Made by a program: the position numbers and the translations under genes. Shown here piece after piece: positions 51,472 through 60,368 of a stretch of 64,000 nt of DNA. Position 1 is the stretch's first letter, and each line of letters starts with the position of its first letter. The stretch is taken from NCBI GenBank assembly GCA_900557365.1, contig UPXR01000002.1, positions 62,001 through 126,000 of the forward strand. The letters are read 5' to 3'. Under the pieces are notes generated by a model, which did no database searches, was not told the origin of the DNA, and saw nothing but the letters and a program-made list of their open reading frames with translations. The DNA is from an uncultured Dialister sp. Its GTDB lineage: Bacteria > Bacillota_C > Negativicutes > Veillonellales > Dialisteraceae.

Positions 51472-51996
51472 ATGAGTTTTCAGGTTCTGAAGAAGACGGG
51501 CATGGCTGTTCTTCTTTTTGTCGGGATTTTCGGCGGATACAGTGCGGGGGCGGCAGAACCGGCTTCCGGACAAAACGTTGCTTCCACATCGTTTTACAGA
51601 GAAGTAAATCATTCCTATTCTTTTTTTGACGGAGCATCGGACGGCTCTTCCGAAAGAAGTGAATCCACACTCTGCTTCGATGACGGCTTCGGAAAATTCA
51701 CGGAATTCCGAATGACCTGGGAAAACCGCCGGATGATTCTGGAAGTCCGGCAGAACGGAAGACTCATCGGGAGAAAGAGCTGTTATACAGAAAATTCTGC
51801 ATTTTCGGTTATCCGGGACAAATCGGGAGAGCAGACATACTTTCTGATTACCATGGGTGATCATCATTACAGAGGGGAATTTGATCGGGACAACCGCTGG
51901 ACGCTTACGGAGAAAGAGGACGGCTCTCCGAATAAAAGCAGGGGAGAGGAAAACGGTACAGCAGCACCGGAGGAAAGTTTTCAGCAAAGGAAATGA
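51472..51996 (+). CDS. Secreted protein of unknown function
   Basis: This 174-residue protein has a Sec signal peptide (residues 1-28, ending GGYSAGA-A). The mature part contains a Ser-rich stretch, then alternating segments likely to be beta-strands (TEFRMTWENRRMILEVRQNGRLI, EQTYFLITMGDHHYRGEF) and a hydrophilic C-terminal tail. Two Cys could form a disulfide. AAGGGAG lies 9 bases before the ATG. It is followed after 12 bases by the MarR regulator gene, so the two probably share a promoter and the regulator may control the secreted protein. I recognise no family. Confidence 0.72.
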   Translation: MSFQVLKKTGMAVLLFVGIFGGYSAGAAEPASGQNVASTSFYREVNHSYSFFDGASDGSSERSESTLCFDDGFGKFTEFRMTWENRRMILEVRQNGRLIGRKSCYTENSAFSVIRDKSGEQTYFLITMGDHHYRGEFDRDNRWTLTEKEDGSPNKSRGEENGTAAPEESFQQRK

Positions 51997-52008
51997 GATG
52001 GAGGAGCT

Positions 52009-52479
52009 ATGAAGAAACAGATTCATTTGAAAGCAGCTGATATGGCGGGGAGTGACCACCTGGGTTTAACCTACAACTTGGGACAGGCACATAAGATCAT
52101 GCTTCTCAAGCAGTCGGGCATTATGAAAAAGTTCGGACTTACTGCCCGGCAGTCACTTATCATTGCTTACCTGTCAACGCATAAAAAAGACATCATCACC
52201 CAGAAAACGCTGGAAGATGCGCTGAATCTGACCAATCCGACCATTACGGTGATGATAAAATCTATGATGGAAAAAGGGCTGATCAGCAGGGAAAGAATGG
52301 CTGATGATGCCCGGAAATACCGCCTTTTCCTGACGGATAAGGCAAAGCTTGTGGAACAGGCCAGCCGCAAGGCTGCGAAGGATATGGATCGTTCCTTCTA
52401 CAGCGGCGTGTCGGAAGAGGAAATGCAGGTCTTTGAAGGCGTGCTGGGAAAGATCATGAGAAATCTGGAACTGATCTGA
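52009..52479 (+). CDS. MarR-family transcriptional regulator
   Basis: This 156-residue cytoplasmic winged-helix protein has the MarR layout. An N-terminal dimerisation helix is followed by the HTH at about residues 45-95 (LTARQSLIIAYLSTHKKDIITQKTLEDALNLTNPTITVMIKSMMEKGLISRE begins there), the wing with DDARKYRLFLTDKAK, and a C-terminal helix pair. GGAGG lies 4 bases before the ATG. It is co-transcribed with the upstream secreted protein gene. The ligand is unknown. Two terminators follow. Confidence 0.9.
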   Translation: MKKQIHLKAADMAGSDHLGLTYNLGQAHKIMLLKQSGIMKKFGLTARQSLIIAYLSTHKKDIITQKTLEDALNLTNPTITVMIKSMMEKGLISRERMADDARKYRLFLTDKAKLVEQASRKAAKDMDRSFYSGVSEEEMQVFEGVLGKIMRNLELI

Positions 52480-52502
52480 TCCGGAAATACAGAAGTAAGA
52501 GA

Positions 52503-52529
52503 GAGGCGCTCTTTCAGAGCGCCTTTTTT
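52503..52529 (+). terminator. First terminator after marR
   Basis: AGGCGCTCT and AGAGCGCCT (9 bp, TTC loop) followed by TTTTTT. Confidence 0.88.
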
Positions 52530-52547
52530 GCTGCGGAAAAAAGGTCG

Positions 52548-52584
52548 AAACGGAAACACCGGGGATTCCCGGTGTTTCCGTTTT
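52548..52584 (+). terminator. Second hairpin after marR
   Basis: AAACGGAAACACCGGG and CCCGGTGTTTCCGTTT form a 16-bp perfect stem with a GATT loop and a TTTT end. It is either a back-up terminator or a separate element; the T-run is short. Confidence 0.6.
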
Positions 52585-53040
52585 GGCAAAAAGGAAAGGC
52601 CTCGGGGAACGGAGACTGAAAATGGAAATGGAAAGCAAGGGAGACAGACGAATTGGAAACGCAGAGAATACAAAGGGGTCCGGGAAAAATTTTCTCAGCT
52701 GCGGAAGAGGAGAAAAAGTCGAAGAGCCGGAAAGAGTGACAGTGGCTGTCCATGGCGTTTGATATAATATTTTTACCATGAATGGAAATCATAAATCACA
52801 GGGAGGTATTAAGAGTTATAGGAAGGCCGAAAGTAATGTTTCAGATGCATTAGAACTATGCGTCTGGATTTTTATGAAAATTACAGGTTTTTCTTCAGGA
52901 GACAATAGCAAAACCTGTAGGGAAAGGAAATCCTTCAGCGGAGGCGGAATAGATGATTCGGCGGATATTTTGTATCGGATGAAGGAAAAATCATTGGAAC
53001 AGGCCGGAAAAATGGCGGTCTGTTATTGGGGGAGGATTGT
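52585..53040 (+). promoter_or_regulatory. Long leader region of the WYL regulator gene
   Basis: TGA-TATAAT (52761-52769) is an extended -10 promoter about 270 bases before the WYL gene start. Within this leader TACAGGTTTT (52882-52891) and AAAACCTGTA (52910-52919) form a 10-bp perfect inverted repeat with an 18-base spacer. A 105-codon frame from 52778 runs through the region and overlaps the WYL gene, but it has no protein-like features; GGGAGGT follows its start rather than preceding it. The first 170 bases (52590-52760) hold nothing I recognise. Confidence 0.4.
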
Positions 53041-53793
53041 ATGGATGAAACAGCGGCGAAATCGGAGAGACTGCTGCAGATCTTTTTTCGTCTGATCCGC
53101 GGAGATGTCCTTTTAAAAAAGGAATTGGCGCAGCAGTTTCATGTCACAGAACGAAGCATTCGCCGGGATCTGGAGTCTCTGAGATGCTTTTTCGCGGAGC
53201 AGGAATTACATCAGGATATTGTGTATGACCGAAAAATGAAGGGATATCGGCTGGAACAGTCTGAGGTTTCTCTGCTGAACAACGGGGAAATTCTGGCCGT
53301 ATGCAAAATTCTTATGGAAAGCCGTTCCATGAGAAAAGATGAAATGTTTCCTCTTCTGGACAAACTGGTGGCCTGCAGCGTGCCGGAACAGAATAAGAAA
53401 CTTATTGCCCGTCTGCTGGTTAATGAAAAGTATCATTATGCAGAGCCGGATCATGAAAAACGGATTTTGTCCGGCTTGTGGGATATCGAGCAGGCTGTAC
53501 AGGAACATCGGATGATCAAAATCCGGTATGAGCAATTGGAAAAAAGCGGGACGATAGAGCGGAAAATCAAACCGATGGGGATTTTATTTTCTGAATATTA
53601 TTTTTATCTGATGGCATTCCGGGAAGGAGAGCCGGAGGAACAGGAGCAAATGGTGCCTGCCGTTTATCGTGTGGACCGCATCAAATCGTTCGAGGTTCTG
53701 AATGGACATTTTCAGGTTTCTTTCAGTGAGCGCTTTCAGGAGAAGGAACTGCGGAAAAAGGTGCAGCTTCTGTGCGGCGGAAAGACGGTTTAG
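53041..53793 (+). CDS. WYL-domain transcriptional regulator
   Basis: This 250-residue cytoplasmic regulator has an N-terminal DeoR-like HTH (about 8-60, KSERLLQIFFRLIRGDVLLKK start, HVTERSIRRDLESLRCFF recognition helix) and a WYL domain (about 140-215) with KIRYEQ, KIKPMGILFSEYYFYLMAFREG and YRVDRIKSFEV. The Trp-Tyr-Leu triad reads Phe-Tyr-Leu here. The usual C-terminal WCX domain of about 300-residue members is reduced to a short tail. The start at 53041 has GGGGGAGGA upstream. No adjacent target operon is obvious, so it may act on its own leader repeat. Terminator at 53950-53990. Confidence 0.87.
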   Translation: MDETAAKSERLLQIFFRLIRGDVLLKKELAQQFHVTERSIRRDLESLRCFFAEQELHQDIVYDRKMKGYRLEQSEVSLLNNGEILAVCKILMESRSMRKDEMFPLLDKLVACSVPEQNKKLIARLLVNEKYHYAEPDHEKRILSGLWDIEQAVQEHRMIKIRYEQLEKSGTIERKIKPMGILFSEYYFYLMAFREGEPEEQEQMVPAVYRVDRIKSFEVLNGHFQVSFSERFQEKELRKKVQLLCGGKTV

Positions 53794-53949
53794 GCGGTAC
53801 CTGCAGTATCGGTGGTACAGATATTGAATGTCCGGGAAAGGAATTAAAACCGGCGCCCAGGCCGGAGCGACAGGGAGCCTGCCGGAGCAGACGGCCGGCC
53901 ATACAGACTGTGTAAGGGAAGCGGTAAGAAGGGAAAGGACAAGGGTTGT

Positions 53950-53990
53950 AAAAAAAGGCATCGGGAATATTATCCCGATGCCTTTTTTTG
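53950..53990. terminator. Bidirectional terminator between WYL and sbcC genes
   Basis: AAAAAAAGGCATCGGGA and TCCCGATGCCTTTTTTT form a 17-bp stem with a 6-base loop, T's on both strands. Confidence 0.9.
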
Positions 53991-54017
53991 TTGGTTCCGC
54001 GGTATTTTTTTCTCTTG

Positions 54018-56636
54018 CTATTCGACCTCGAAAGCGGCTGTGCTGCCTTTTTTCCCTGTGCTGACGCGGAGCCGGGCATCAATCCGTTCTTCCAGTTCCG
54101 GCACATGGGAAATGATGCCGACCAGCCGTCCCGTACTCTGCAGATCAATCAGTGTGTTCATGGCGCTGTTGAGAGAATCCGGGTCCAGTGTGCCGAAGCC
54201 CTCATCAATGAACATGGTGTCCAGCCGGACACCGCCCTGTCTTGCCTGCACTACATCGGCCAGACCGAGGGCAAGAGCCAGAGACGCAAGGAAGGTTTCC
54301 CCGCCGGAAAGGGTATTGGCCGGTCTTGTCCGTCCGGTATAGCTGTCCGACACCTCCAGCGTCAGGCCGCCCCGGCCGAGCGTGCTGTCGCCGGACATGC
54401 GGCGGAGAGAATACCGTTTCCGGCTCATCTCCCGGAGGCGCAGATTGGCAGCCTTGGCTACCTCATCCAGCAGGGTGCCCAGAACATACCGTTCCAGAGA
54501 AATCCGGGAACGCTCGCCCCGGGTGAGACTGTACAGGCCGGATACCAGAGAGACCTCCCTTTCGGTTTTTTCCAGCTGTTTTGCCTGTGCGGCGGTCTTG
54601 CGGAGCACCTCTTCCAGACGGCGGGATTCCTTTTCCTTTTCGGTCTGCACGGTCAGAGCCTGCTTGAGCCGGGCCTGATAGGACTGATCTTCCTTTCGGA
54701 GAACATCCACAGAGGGCTTCTGCTGTCCTGCGGTCTGTGCTGTCTCCTCGGAAATACGCTTTTCCGCGGAGGTGAGCTCAGCTTTATACCGGTCGATTTC
54801 TCCGGCCAGTGTTTCCTCTTCCTTCAGCCGGTCATGCCAGGTGCGGCAGTCCTCGGGAGAAGCAAAGCCCGCCTCCTGTGCTCTCCGGCTGAGCGCTTCC
54901 TGCTGCTGCTTATAATCCTGCACCAGCTTGTTTCTCTGCTCATCCGCCGATTTATAGGATGCTTCGGCAGCTCCCAGTTTTGCGGATGCTTCCCGGAGAT
55001 TCTCTTCATTTTTCTTCTGTGCGGCGTCCCAGTCACTGAGCTGCTTTTCCAGCTTCCGGATTTCCTGCGCCAGAATATCCGGGTCCCGGAATCTTTCCGG
55101 AATATCCGCAAGGGAGGCAATGCGGGTCCGGGCCGCAGAAAGTGCATTCTGTACCTGCAGCCAGTCTGCACCCTCAAAACGGGTAAAGGCTTCTGCTGCT
55201 TTTCTGGACTCTTCGGCTGCACGGGAAGCATTCTGTTCCGCCTGACGGACTTCCTCCTCCGTGGGGAGCGGCCGGTCCGATACAGCAGGCAGGGGATGAT
55301 GGACGGCGCCGCAGACCGGACAGGGCTCTCCCTCCTTCAGCTGCCGGGCCAGGATGGCGGCCTGTCCGAAGATATAGTCTCTTCGCAGAGACAGAGCCTC
55401 ATCTTCCCTCTTTTTCTGCTCCGCCTGTGCTTTCCGGACGGCTTCTTCCAGCTTCTTTCTCTGCAGGGCGGCCTGCTTTTCTGCCTTTTCTGCCTGCTGC
55501 AGCGCTTCCGCTGCCTGTCCGTATTCCTTTGCACGGGGGATCTGTTCTTTCATGACGGCCAGAGCCTGGCGGTCTTTTTCCATGCCGGGACGCTGCAGGT
55601 CCAGTGCGGAGGCCTGCTGCTGCAGTTCCTTCAATGCTGTCTGTTCTTTCTGACGCAGGGCATCTGCTTTTGATTTTTCCTGATTGGCCTTTTTCCCTTC
55701 CAGAATCGTCTTTTCCAGGGCGTCGAAATAGGGAGAAAGCTCCCGGGCCTTCCGGATTTTGGACAGGTCTTCTTCCTTCTGGGTTACGCTGTCTTTCTGC
55801 GCCAGAAGCCGGTTCCTTTCCGACAGCGCCTTTTCCAGCGCCTCGAAATGATTGGACAGGAGAAGGGCTTTTTCAAAGATTTTCCGGAAATCACCGTACT
55901 TTCGTTCCAGCTCCTCATGGAGACGGCCGGCGGCCTTTCCCTCCTGTGCGGCGGCATCCTTCCGGCGGCGGAGCTCCTCTGCGTCTTCTGCTTTTTCCAT
56001 TTGCAGGACGGAAGAAAGAGCGGTTTCCTCCTCCTTCTTTTTATTCATCAGCGCATGGAAACGGTCCTTTAAGCGATCCTGAAAATCGGAAAAGCGTTTT
56101 GTCTTGAAAAGCTGTTTCAGGATGGCTTCCCGTTCATCGGCCTTGGCTACGAGAAGCTTGCGGAAATCCCCCTGGGGGAGAAGGATGACCTGGCAGAACT
56201 GGCCGGCATTGAGGCCGATCAGACGGGTGGCGGCTTCCTCCACGCCCTTTTCAATCGTATGGATTTCTTTGCCGTTTTCCAGCTCCGACAGGGATGACTG
56301 CATGGCAGAAACCGTCTGGCCGGAGCCTCTTTTCTTATCCAACAGCTGCTCCGGGGAACGATAGGCCCGGTACACATGGTTTCCCAGAGCGAAATCGAAG
56401 GTGACCTCTGTCCGCACCGACGTATCGGCATAGTCGCTCCGCATATTTTTCCCGTCCCTGTCACCGCTGGTTTTGCCGTACAGGGCATAGCACATGGCGT
56501 CCAGAATCGTCGTCTTTCCCGCTCCCGTCGGACCGCATATCAGGAAAAGACGGCGGCCGTCCAGCTTTTCAAAGTCAATGACCGTTTCCTCTGCATAGGG
56601 TCCGAAGGCCTTCATGGTCAGCCGGATAGGTCTCAT
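54018..56636 (-). CDS. sbcC: SbcC nuclease subunit (Rad50-like ATPase)
   Basis: This 872-residue SMC-like protein works with SbcD on DNA ends and hairpins. Walker A CGPTGAGKTT is at 34-43; long coiled coils span about 180-420 and 470-680; the zinc hook CPVCGAVHHPLP is near 440; the signature LSGGETFLASLALALGLADV and Walker B MFIDEGFGTLDPDSL lie near 780-830. It is shorter than E. coli SbcC (1048), mainly in the coiled coils. It overlaps sbcD by 4 bases. A long open frame on the opposite strand of this gene is a shadow. Confidence 0.95.
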   Translation of the reverse strand: MRPIRLTMKAFGPYAEETVIDFEKLDGRRLFLICGPTGAGKTTILDAMCYALYGKTSGDRDGKNMRSDYADTSVRTEVTFDFALGNHVYRAYRSPEQLLDKKRGSGQTVSAMQSSLSELENGKEIHTIEKGVEEAATRLIGLNAGQFCQVILLPQGDFRKLLVAKADEREAILKQLFKTKRFSDFQDRLKDRFHALMNKKKEEETALSSVLQMEKAEDAEELRRRKDAAAQEGKAAGRLHEELERKYGDFRKIFEKALLLSNHFEALEKALSERNRLLAQKDSVTQKEEDLSKIRKARELSPYFDALEKTILEGKKANQEKSKADALRQKEQTALKELQQQASALDLQRPGMEKDRQALAVMKEQIPRAKEYGQAAEALQQAEKAEKQAALQRKKLEEAVRKAQAEQKKREDEALSLRRDYIFGQAAILARQLKEGEPCPVCGAVHHPLPAVSDRPLPTEEEVRQAEQNASRAAEESRKAAEAFTRFEGADWLQVQNALSAARTRIASLADIPERFRDPDILAQEIRKLEKQLSDWDAAQKKNEENLREASAKLGAAEASYKSADEQRNKLVQDYKQQQEALSRRAQEAGFASPEDCRTWHDRLKEEETLAGEIDRYKAELTSAEKRISEETAQTAGQQKPSVDVLRKEDQSYQARLKQALTVQTEKEKESRRLEEVLRKTAAQAKQLEKTEREVSLVSGLYSLTRGERSRISLERYVLGTLLDEVAKAANLRLREMSRKRYSLRRMSGDSTLGRGGLTLEVSDSYTGRTRPANTLSGGETFLASLALALGLADVVQARQGGVRLDTMFIDEGFGTLDPDSLNSAMNTLIDLQSTGRLVGIISHVPELEERIDARLRVSTGKKGSTAAFEVE

Positions 56637-57805
56637 TTCTTTTCCTCCTCTCGATAAACCTCTTCCCAGACGGTCCGGGCCAGTTCCTTTTCCTCCTCTG
56701 TCAGGGGATGATCCCGGAAACGGGAGACAAAATGGGAAAGAATATCCTCATCGGTCATCGTTTCCAGCTCTGCAATCCGCTCACCCGTATCCTCCCGGTA
56801 TCCCATGTCCTGCGCTACACCCAGCGCATTGGGAAATTTCTTCCGGAGCCGGGGCATGGCGTCGATGACCGGACTCCGGTCGGTAAGATTGATCTGCAGG
56901 TAATCCTCAGAGGCTTCCGTCTCATCGCCCATGAGTTTTTCAAAGGTTCCTTCCAGGACGCGCACCTGGAAGCGGGGAAGAAGTTCGTCAAAACGGGCGG
57001 AAATGCGGCCTTCTCCGTTCATTTCTCCGATAATGACTCCCTTTTTCTGACGGACCTCATCGAAGGAGTACCGCATGAGACTGCCGCTGTAGCGGATTTT
57101 TTCCGAGGAAGCCTGTGTTTTCTGCGGCCGGTGAAGGTGCCCCAGCGCCGCATAATCATAGGGCGCAAATACATCGTCGGAAATCCGGTCATAGCCGCCG
57201 ATGGAAAGGGGACGCTCCGATTCGGACGCAAAGCCGCCTGCGGCAAAGACGTGAGCCAGACAGATTTTCCGGAGATTTCGTTTTTCCTCCGGAAGAAGAG
57301 ACAGGACATAGCCGGACAGGGCCCGCTCGGCGTCCTCATAGGTTTTGATTTTTTCCGCGCCTTCCAGACAGAGACGGTTCAGCAGCACCCGTACCCGTGC
57401 AGGCTCTGCATAAGGGAGGGGAAGGAAAGCAACTTCTCCGTCCGCATCGGAAAGAATGACCGGACGGAGACGGTCATCGGGACCGAAAATGTACAGCCCC
57501 CGGGAACGGAGCAGCCGGCTGGCCACAGACAGTCTTTCCGCGCTGTCATGATTTCCGCTGATAATAATCATGGGAATGCGGCGGACTCCGACAATTTCAT
57601 CGGTGATCCAGTCAAATACCTCGACGGCTTCCTCGGGAGGAAGCGAGCGGTCGTAAACATCGCCGGCGAGAAGAATCACATCGGGCTTCTCCCGGTCGAC
57701 CAGAGGAAGAAAACGGTGCTCCAGAAGCCAGCGCTGGTCCTCTGTCATGGAATGCTCCTTCAGAAGCTTGCCTAAGTGCCAATCGGCAGTATGGATGAAT
57801 TTCAT
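56633..57805 (-). CDS. sbcD: SbcD nuclease subunit (Mre11-like)
   Basis: This 390-residue metallophosphoesterase-type nuclease partners SbcC. The metal motifs are TADWHLGK near 6-13, LAGDVYDR near 46, SGNHDSAERL near 83 and ALGHLHRPQ near 217. A C-terminal capping domain (about 270-390) ends in a Glu/Lys helix. The start at 57805 overlaps nothing; 63 bases separate it from the upstream nfo gene, so nfo-sbcD-sbcC may be one unit. A hairpin lies in that gap but it has no T-run. Confidence 0.94.
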   Translation of the reverse strand: MKFIHTADWHLGKLLKEHSMTEDQRWLLEHRFLPLVDREKPDVILLAGDVYDRSLPPEEAVEVFDWITDEIVGVRRIPMIIISGNHDSAERLSVASRLLRSRGLYIFGPDDRLRPVILSDADGEVAFLPLPYAEPARVRVLLNRLCLEGAEKIKTYEDAERALSGYVLSLLPEEKRNLRKICLAHVFAAGGFASESERPLSIGGYDRISDDVFAPYDYAALGHLHRPQKTQASSEKIRYSGSLMRYSFDEVRQKKGVIIGEMNGEGRISARFDELLPRFQVRVLEGTFEKLMGDETEASEDYLQINLTDRSPVIDAMPRLRKKFPNALGVAQDMGYREDTGERIAELETMTDEDILSHFVSRFRDHPLTEEEKELARTVWEEVYREEEKK

Positions 57806-57868
57806 ATTCCGGGAGCGGCGGGAAACGGCCGCTCATGCCTTCCTTTCTGTGAAAATAGAGTAAAACGG

Positions 57869-58708
57869 TCAGTCTCCGGTGCGGAGTGTTTTGAGCAGGG
57901 CAATCTCCCGGGCATATCCGTCCAAATCATTGGGGGTTTCCAGATAAAAGGGGAGATTCCGCAGGGAAGGATGATTGATGAGCCTTCCGATCGTTTCAAG
58001 GCCGAGCGTTCCCTCTCCGATTTTTTCATGCCGGTCCTTGCGGCTGCCGAGAGGATTCTTATCATCATTCAGGTGGACAGCCCGGAGCTTTTCCAGTCCG
58101 ATGATTTTATCAAAATGGGACAGTATTCCGTCCATATTCTGCACCCAGTCATACCCTGCGTCATAGGTATGGCATGTGTCCAGACAGACACCGAGCTTAT
58201 CCTTCCGCTCTGTTTTATCCATGATGGCGGCCAGCTCCTCGAAGGTCCGGCCCACCTCCGTTCCTTTTCCCGCCATGGTTTCCAGCAGCACCCATTCAGG
58301 AAGGGGTTCCTGATCCATGGCATAGTTCAGCATATCCGCAATCAGGACGGATGCCTTTTCCGGTCCCTGCCCCAGATGCGCGCCGGGATGGAAATTATAC
58401 ATGCAGTGATAGAGACGGGCCGTTTTGGACAGATCCTCCCGGACCGCCGTACGGGCGAAATCACGGACATTTTCCTTAACGGAAGCGGCATTCATCGTAT
58501 AGGCTCCGTGGCAGAGAATGGGGCCGAAATGATGGGACTGCATCCATCCGGCGAGTGCATCCGTGTCCTCCCCGCTCCAGGGCTTGGAACGGCCGCCCCG
58601 GGGATTTCTCGGAAAGAACTGGAAAGTATTTCCCCCGATGGAGGAGGCCTCCCTGGCCATGGCCAGGAAGCCGCGGGAAACGGAAAGATGACAGCCTATA
58701 ATCAGCAT
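57869..58708 (-). CDS. nfo: Endonuclease IV (AP endonuclease)
   Basis: This 279-residue zinc-dependent enzyme cuts DNA at abasic sites in base-excision repair. It is a TIM barrel with the family metal ligands in CHGAYTMNAAS near 66, NFHPGAHLG near 105, LLETMAGKG near 140, LGVCLDTCHTYDAGYDW near 172 and HLNDDKNPLGSRKDRHEKIGEG near 211. Full length. AAGGAG precedes the ATG, and a minus-strand TATAAT lies near 58754. It leads into sbcD-sbcC. Confidence 0.95.
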   Translation of the reverse strand: MLIIGCHLSVSRGFLAMAREASSIGGNTFQFFPRNPRGGRSKPWSGEDTDALAGWMQSHHFGPILCHGAYTMNAASVKENVRDFARTAVREDLSKTARLYHCMYNFHPGAHLGQGPEKASVLIADMLNYAMDQEPLPEWVLLETMAGKGTEVGRTFEELAAIMDKTERKDKLGVCLDTCHTYDAGYDWVQNMDGILSHFDKIIGLEKLRAVHLNDDKNPLGSRKDRHEKIGEGTLGLETIGRLINHPSLRNLPFYLETPNDLDGYAREIALLKTLRTGD

Positions 58709-58815
58709 AAAAGACTCCTTAAATAATCGATTTTCTGAAATAAATGGATAAAAATATTATAGCACGGGAAGAAGGATATCCGGTCTGCCGAAGCCGGGAA
58801 AGGCATTCGGAGAAA

Positions 58816-58824
58816 TGATATAAT
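58816..58824 (+). promoter_or_regulatory. Extended -10 promoter of pfkA
   Basis: TGA-TATAAT at 58816-58824 has the TGn extension and lies 73 bases before pfkA. A small CCGGG/CCCGG hairpin lies in the leader near 58849-58862. Confidence 0.5.
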
Positions 58825-58897
58825 ATGAAATAAAAGAACACGAATCCGCCGGGAAAGCCCGGACGGGACAGGCTTTCTCGGAACAGGAGGGATTTCT

Positions 58898-59884
58898 ATG
58901 AAACGTATTGCTGTACTGACCAGCGGGGGCGATGCGCCCGGCATGAATGCTGCAATCCGGAGTGCGGTGCGGACCGCTTTCTTTTATAAAACGGAAATCT
59001 GCGGGATTTACCGCGGCTACCAGGGACTGCTGGAAGAGGATATCGTGCCCATGCAGCCGTCCTCCATTTCCGGAATTATCCTCCGCGGGGGGACCGTGCT
59101 GAAAACAGCCCGCTGTCCGGCTTTCTTTGAGGAAGAAAACCAGAAAAGAGCAGCAGGCATCCTGAAAGCGCACGGCATTGAAGGACTGGTTGTTATCGGC
59201 GGCGACGGCTCCATTCAGGGGGCGGAAAAAATCTCTCAGTTCGGCGTGCCCACCGTGACGGTGCCGGGAACCATTGACAATGATATGCGGGGAACGGATG
59301 AAACCATCGGCCACGATACGGCAGTGAATATCGTTGTTTCCGCTGTGGGGCGGATCAGAGACAGCGCCTCCGCCCACAATCGGGCCGCCGTAGTGGAAGT
59401 CATGGGCCGGTATTCCGGACAGATTGCGCTCCATGCGGCGCTGGCGTGCGGAGCGGAATATGTCCTCATCCCCGAGGTGCCATTCAGCCGGGAAAAGCTG
59501 GCGGCGAGCCTGCGGGAGCAGATGAGGGAAGGCCGGACGAACAGCATCATCATCTGTGCCGAGGGAAGCGATGATGCGGGAAGCCTGACTCCCTGGCTCA
59601 AGGAGCATACCGGCATTGATATCTGCGCGACCATCCTGGGCTTCATCCAGCGGGGCGGCCAGCCTACCGCCCGGGACGGACAGCTTGGTTCTATTCTGGG
59701 AGCGGCTGCGGTCAGGGCCCTTTTGGAGGGAAAAGACCGGATGCTTGCCGGCATGGACCGGGGACAGGTGCGTCTTATCTCCTATGAGGAGGCAAGAAAG
59801 GAAGAAAAGCCGGATCTGCGGGAAATATATCAGCTGGCAGTGATGCTCGGGGCGGCCCAGAATCAGATAGACATCGAAAAATAA
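58898..59884 (+). CDS. pfkA: 6-phosphofructokinase
   Basis: This 328-residue ATP-dependent glycolytic enzyme phosphorylates fructose 6-phosphate. Motifs are TSGGDAPGMNA near 8-18, VIGGDGSIQGA near 100, VPGTIDNDMRGTDETIGHDTA near 122 and EVMGRYSGQIA near 167. The ATP-type Gly is kept in GGDGS. Length is slightly above the 319-residue norm. AGGAGGG sits 7 bases before the ATG. With pyk in the same window it supports a working lower and upper glycolysis. Terminator at 59894-59919. Confidence 0.95.
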   Translation: MKRIAVLTSGGDAPGMNAAIRSAVRTAFFYKTEICGIYRGYQGLLEEDIVPMQPSSISGIILRGGTVLKTARCPAFFEEENQKRAAGILKAHGIEGLVVIGGDGSIQGAEKISQFGVPTVTVPGTIDNDMRGTDETIGHDTAVNIVVSAVGRIRDSASAHNRAAVVEVMGRYSGQIALHAALACGAEYVLIPEVPFSREKLAASLREQMREGRTNSIIICAEGSDDAGSLTPWLKEHTGIDICATILGFIQRGGQPTARDGQLGSILGAAAVRALLEGKDRMLAGMDRGQVRLISYEEARKEEKPDLREIYQLAVMLGAAQNQIDIEK

Positions 59885-59893
59885 CAGAATGGC

Positions 59894-59919
59894 AAAGAGC
59901 GGATCTCCGCTCTTTTTTA
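59894..59919 (+). terminator. Terminator of pfkA
   Basis: AAAGAGCGG and CCGCTCTTT close an ATCT loop, followed by T's. Confidence 0.88.
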
Positions 59920-60141
59920 TTGCAGAGAAAGAGCAGAAAACTGAATTTAATCATAAAAGAAATCTATAGCCTGCTCCTGATAAATCAGATTTCAGGCTTG
60001 CCTTTCGGCAGATATCAGAGGAAAACATCTGGGAAAAGTACGGCAGAATCGGAGAATTTAGCTGTCAGGCAAAAAAAGAGAATAGGACGGAACTTTATAA
60101 AAAATAATGTGAATTTCAGTCACTTTTTTGCTGTCAAGACC
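59920..60141. other. Non-coding stretch upstream of the porin promoter
   Basis: About 220 bases with no gene or clear hairpin. It contains A-rich runs that could act as an UP element for the strong porin promoter just downstream. Confidence 0.3.
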
Positions 60142-60170
60142 TTGATTTCAGGGCGGTTTTGGGATATCAT
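60142..60170 (+). promoter_or_regulatory. Promoter of the OmpM porin gene
   Basis: TTGATT (60142-60147) and TATCAT (60165-60170) are exactly 17 bases apart. This gives a leader of about 190 bases before the start codon, unusually long and without any open frame of note. Confidence 0.65.
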
Positions 60171-60368
60171 ACAGATAAGCCTTGGGAAACGGTCTCCGGC
60201 CCGGGCCTTTCAAACAGAAGAAATCGGACTTGAAGAAAGTAGAGAAATGAGAAGTGCAGAGGAAACACGGTCACTCGAGCAGAACACTCAGGCCTCGAAA
60301 TCCGATGAGAAAAATTTCCGAAGGGAGAACCGAGGAGACAAAAATTTTTCTTATAGGAGGAGAAATCT

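Noticed and set aside
52778..53095. 105-codon frame before the WYL regulator
   Set aside because: It has no ribosome site ahead of its start, overlaps the regulator gene in another frame and has no protein-like pattern.
53988..55673. 561-codon open frame on the plus strand
   Set aside because: It lies wholly opposite sbcC, whose motifs (Walker A, zinc hook, signature) are intact; the opposite-strand protein is Cys/Phe/Leu-rich without domains.
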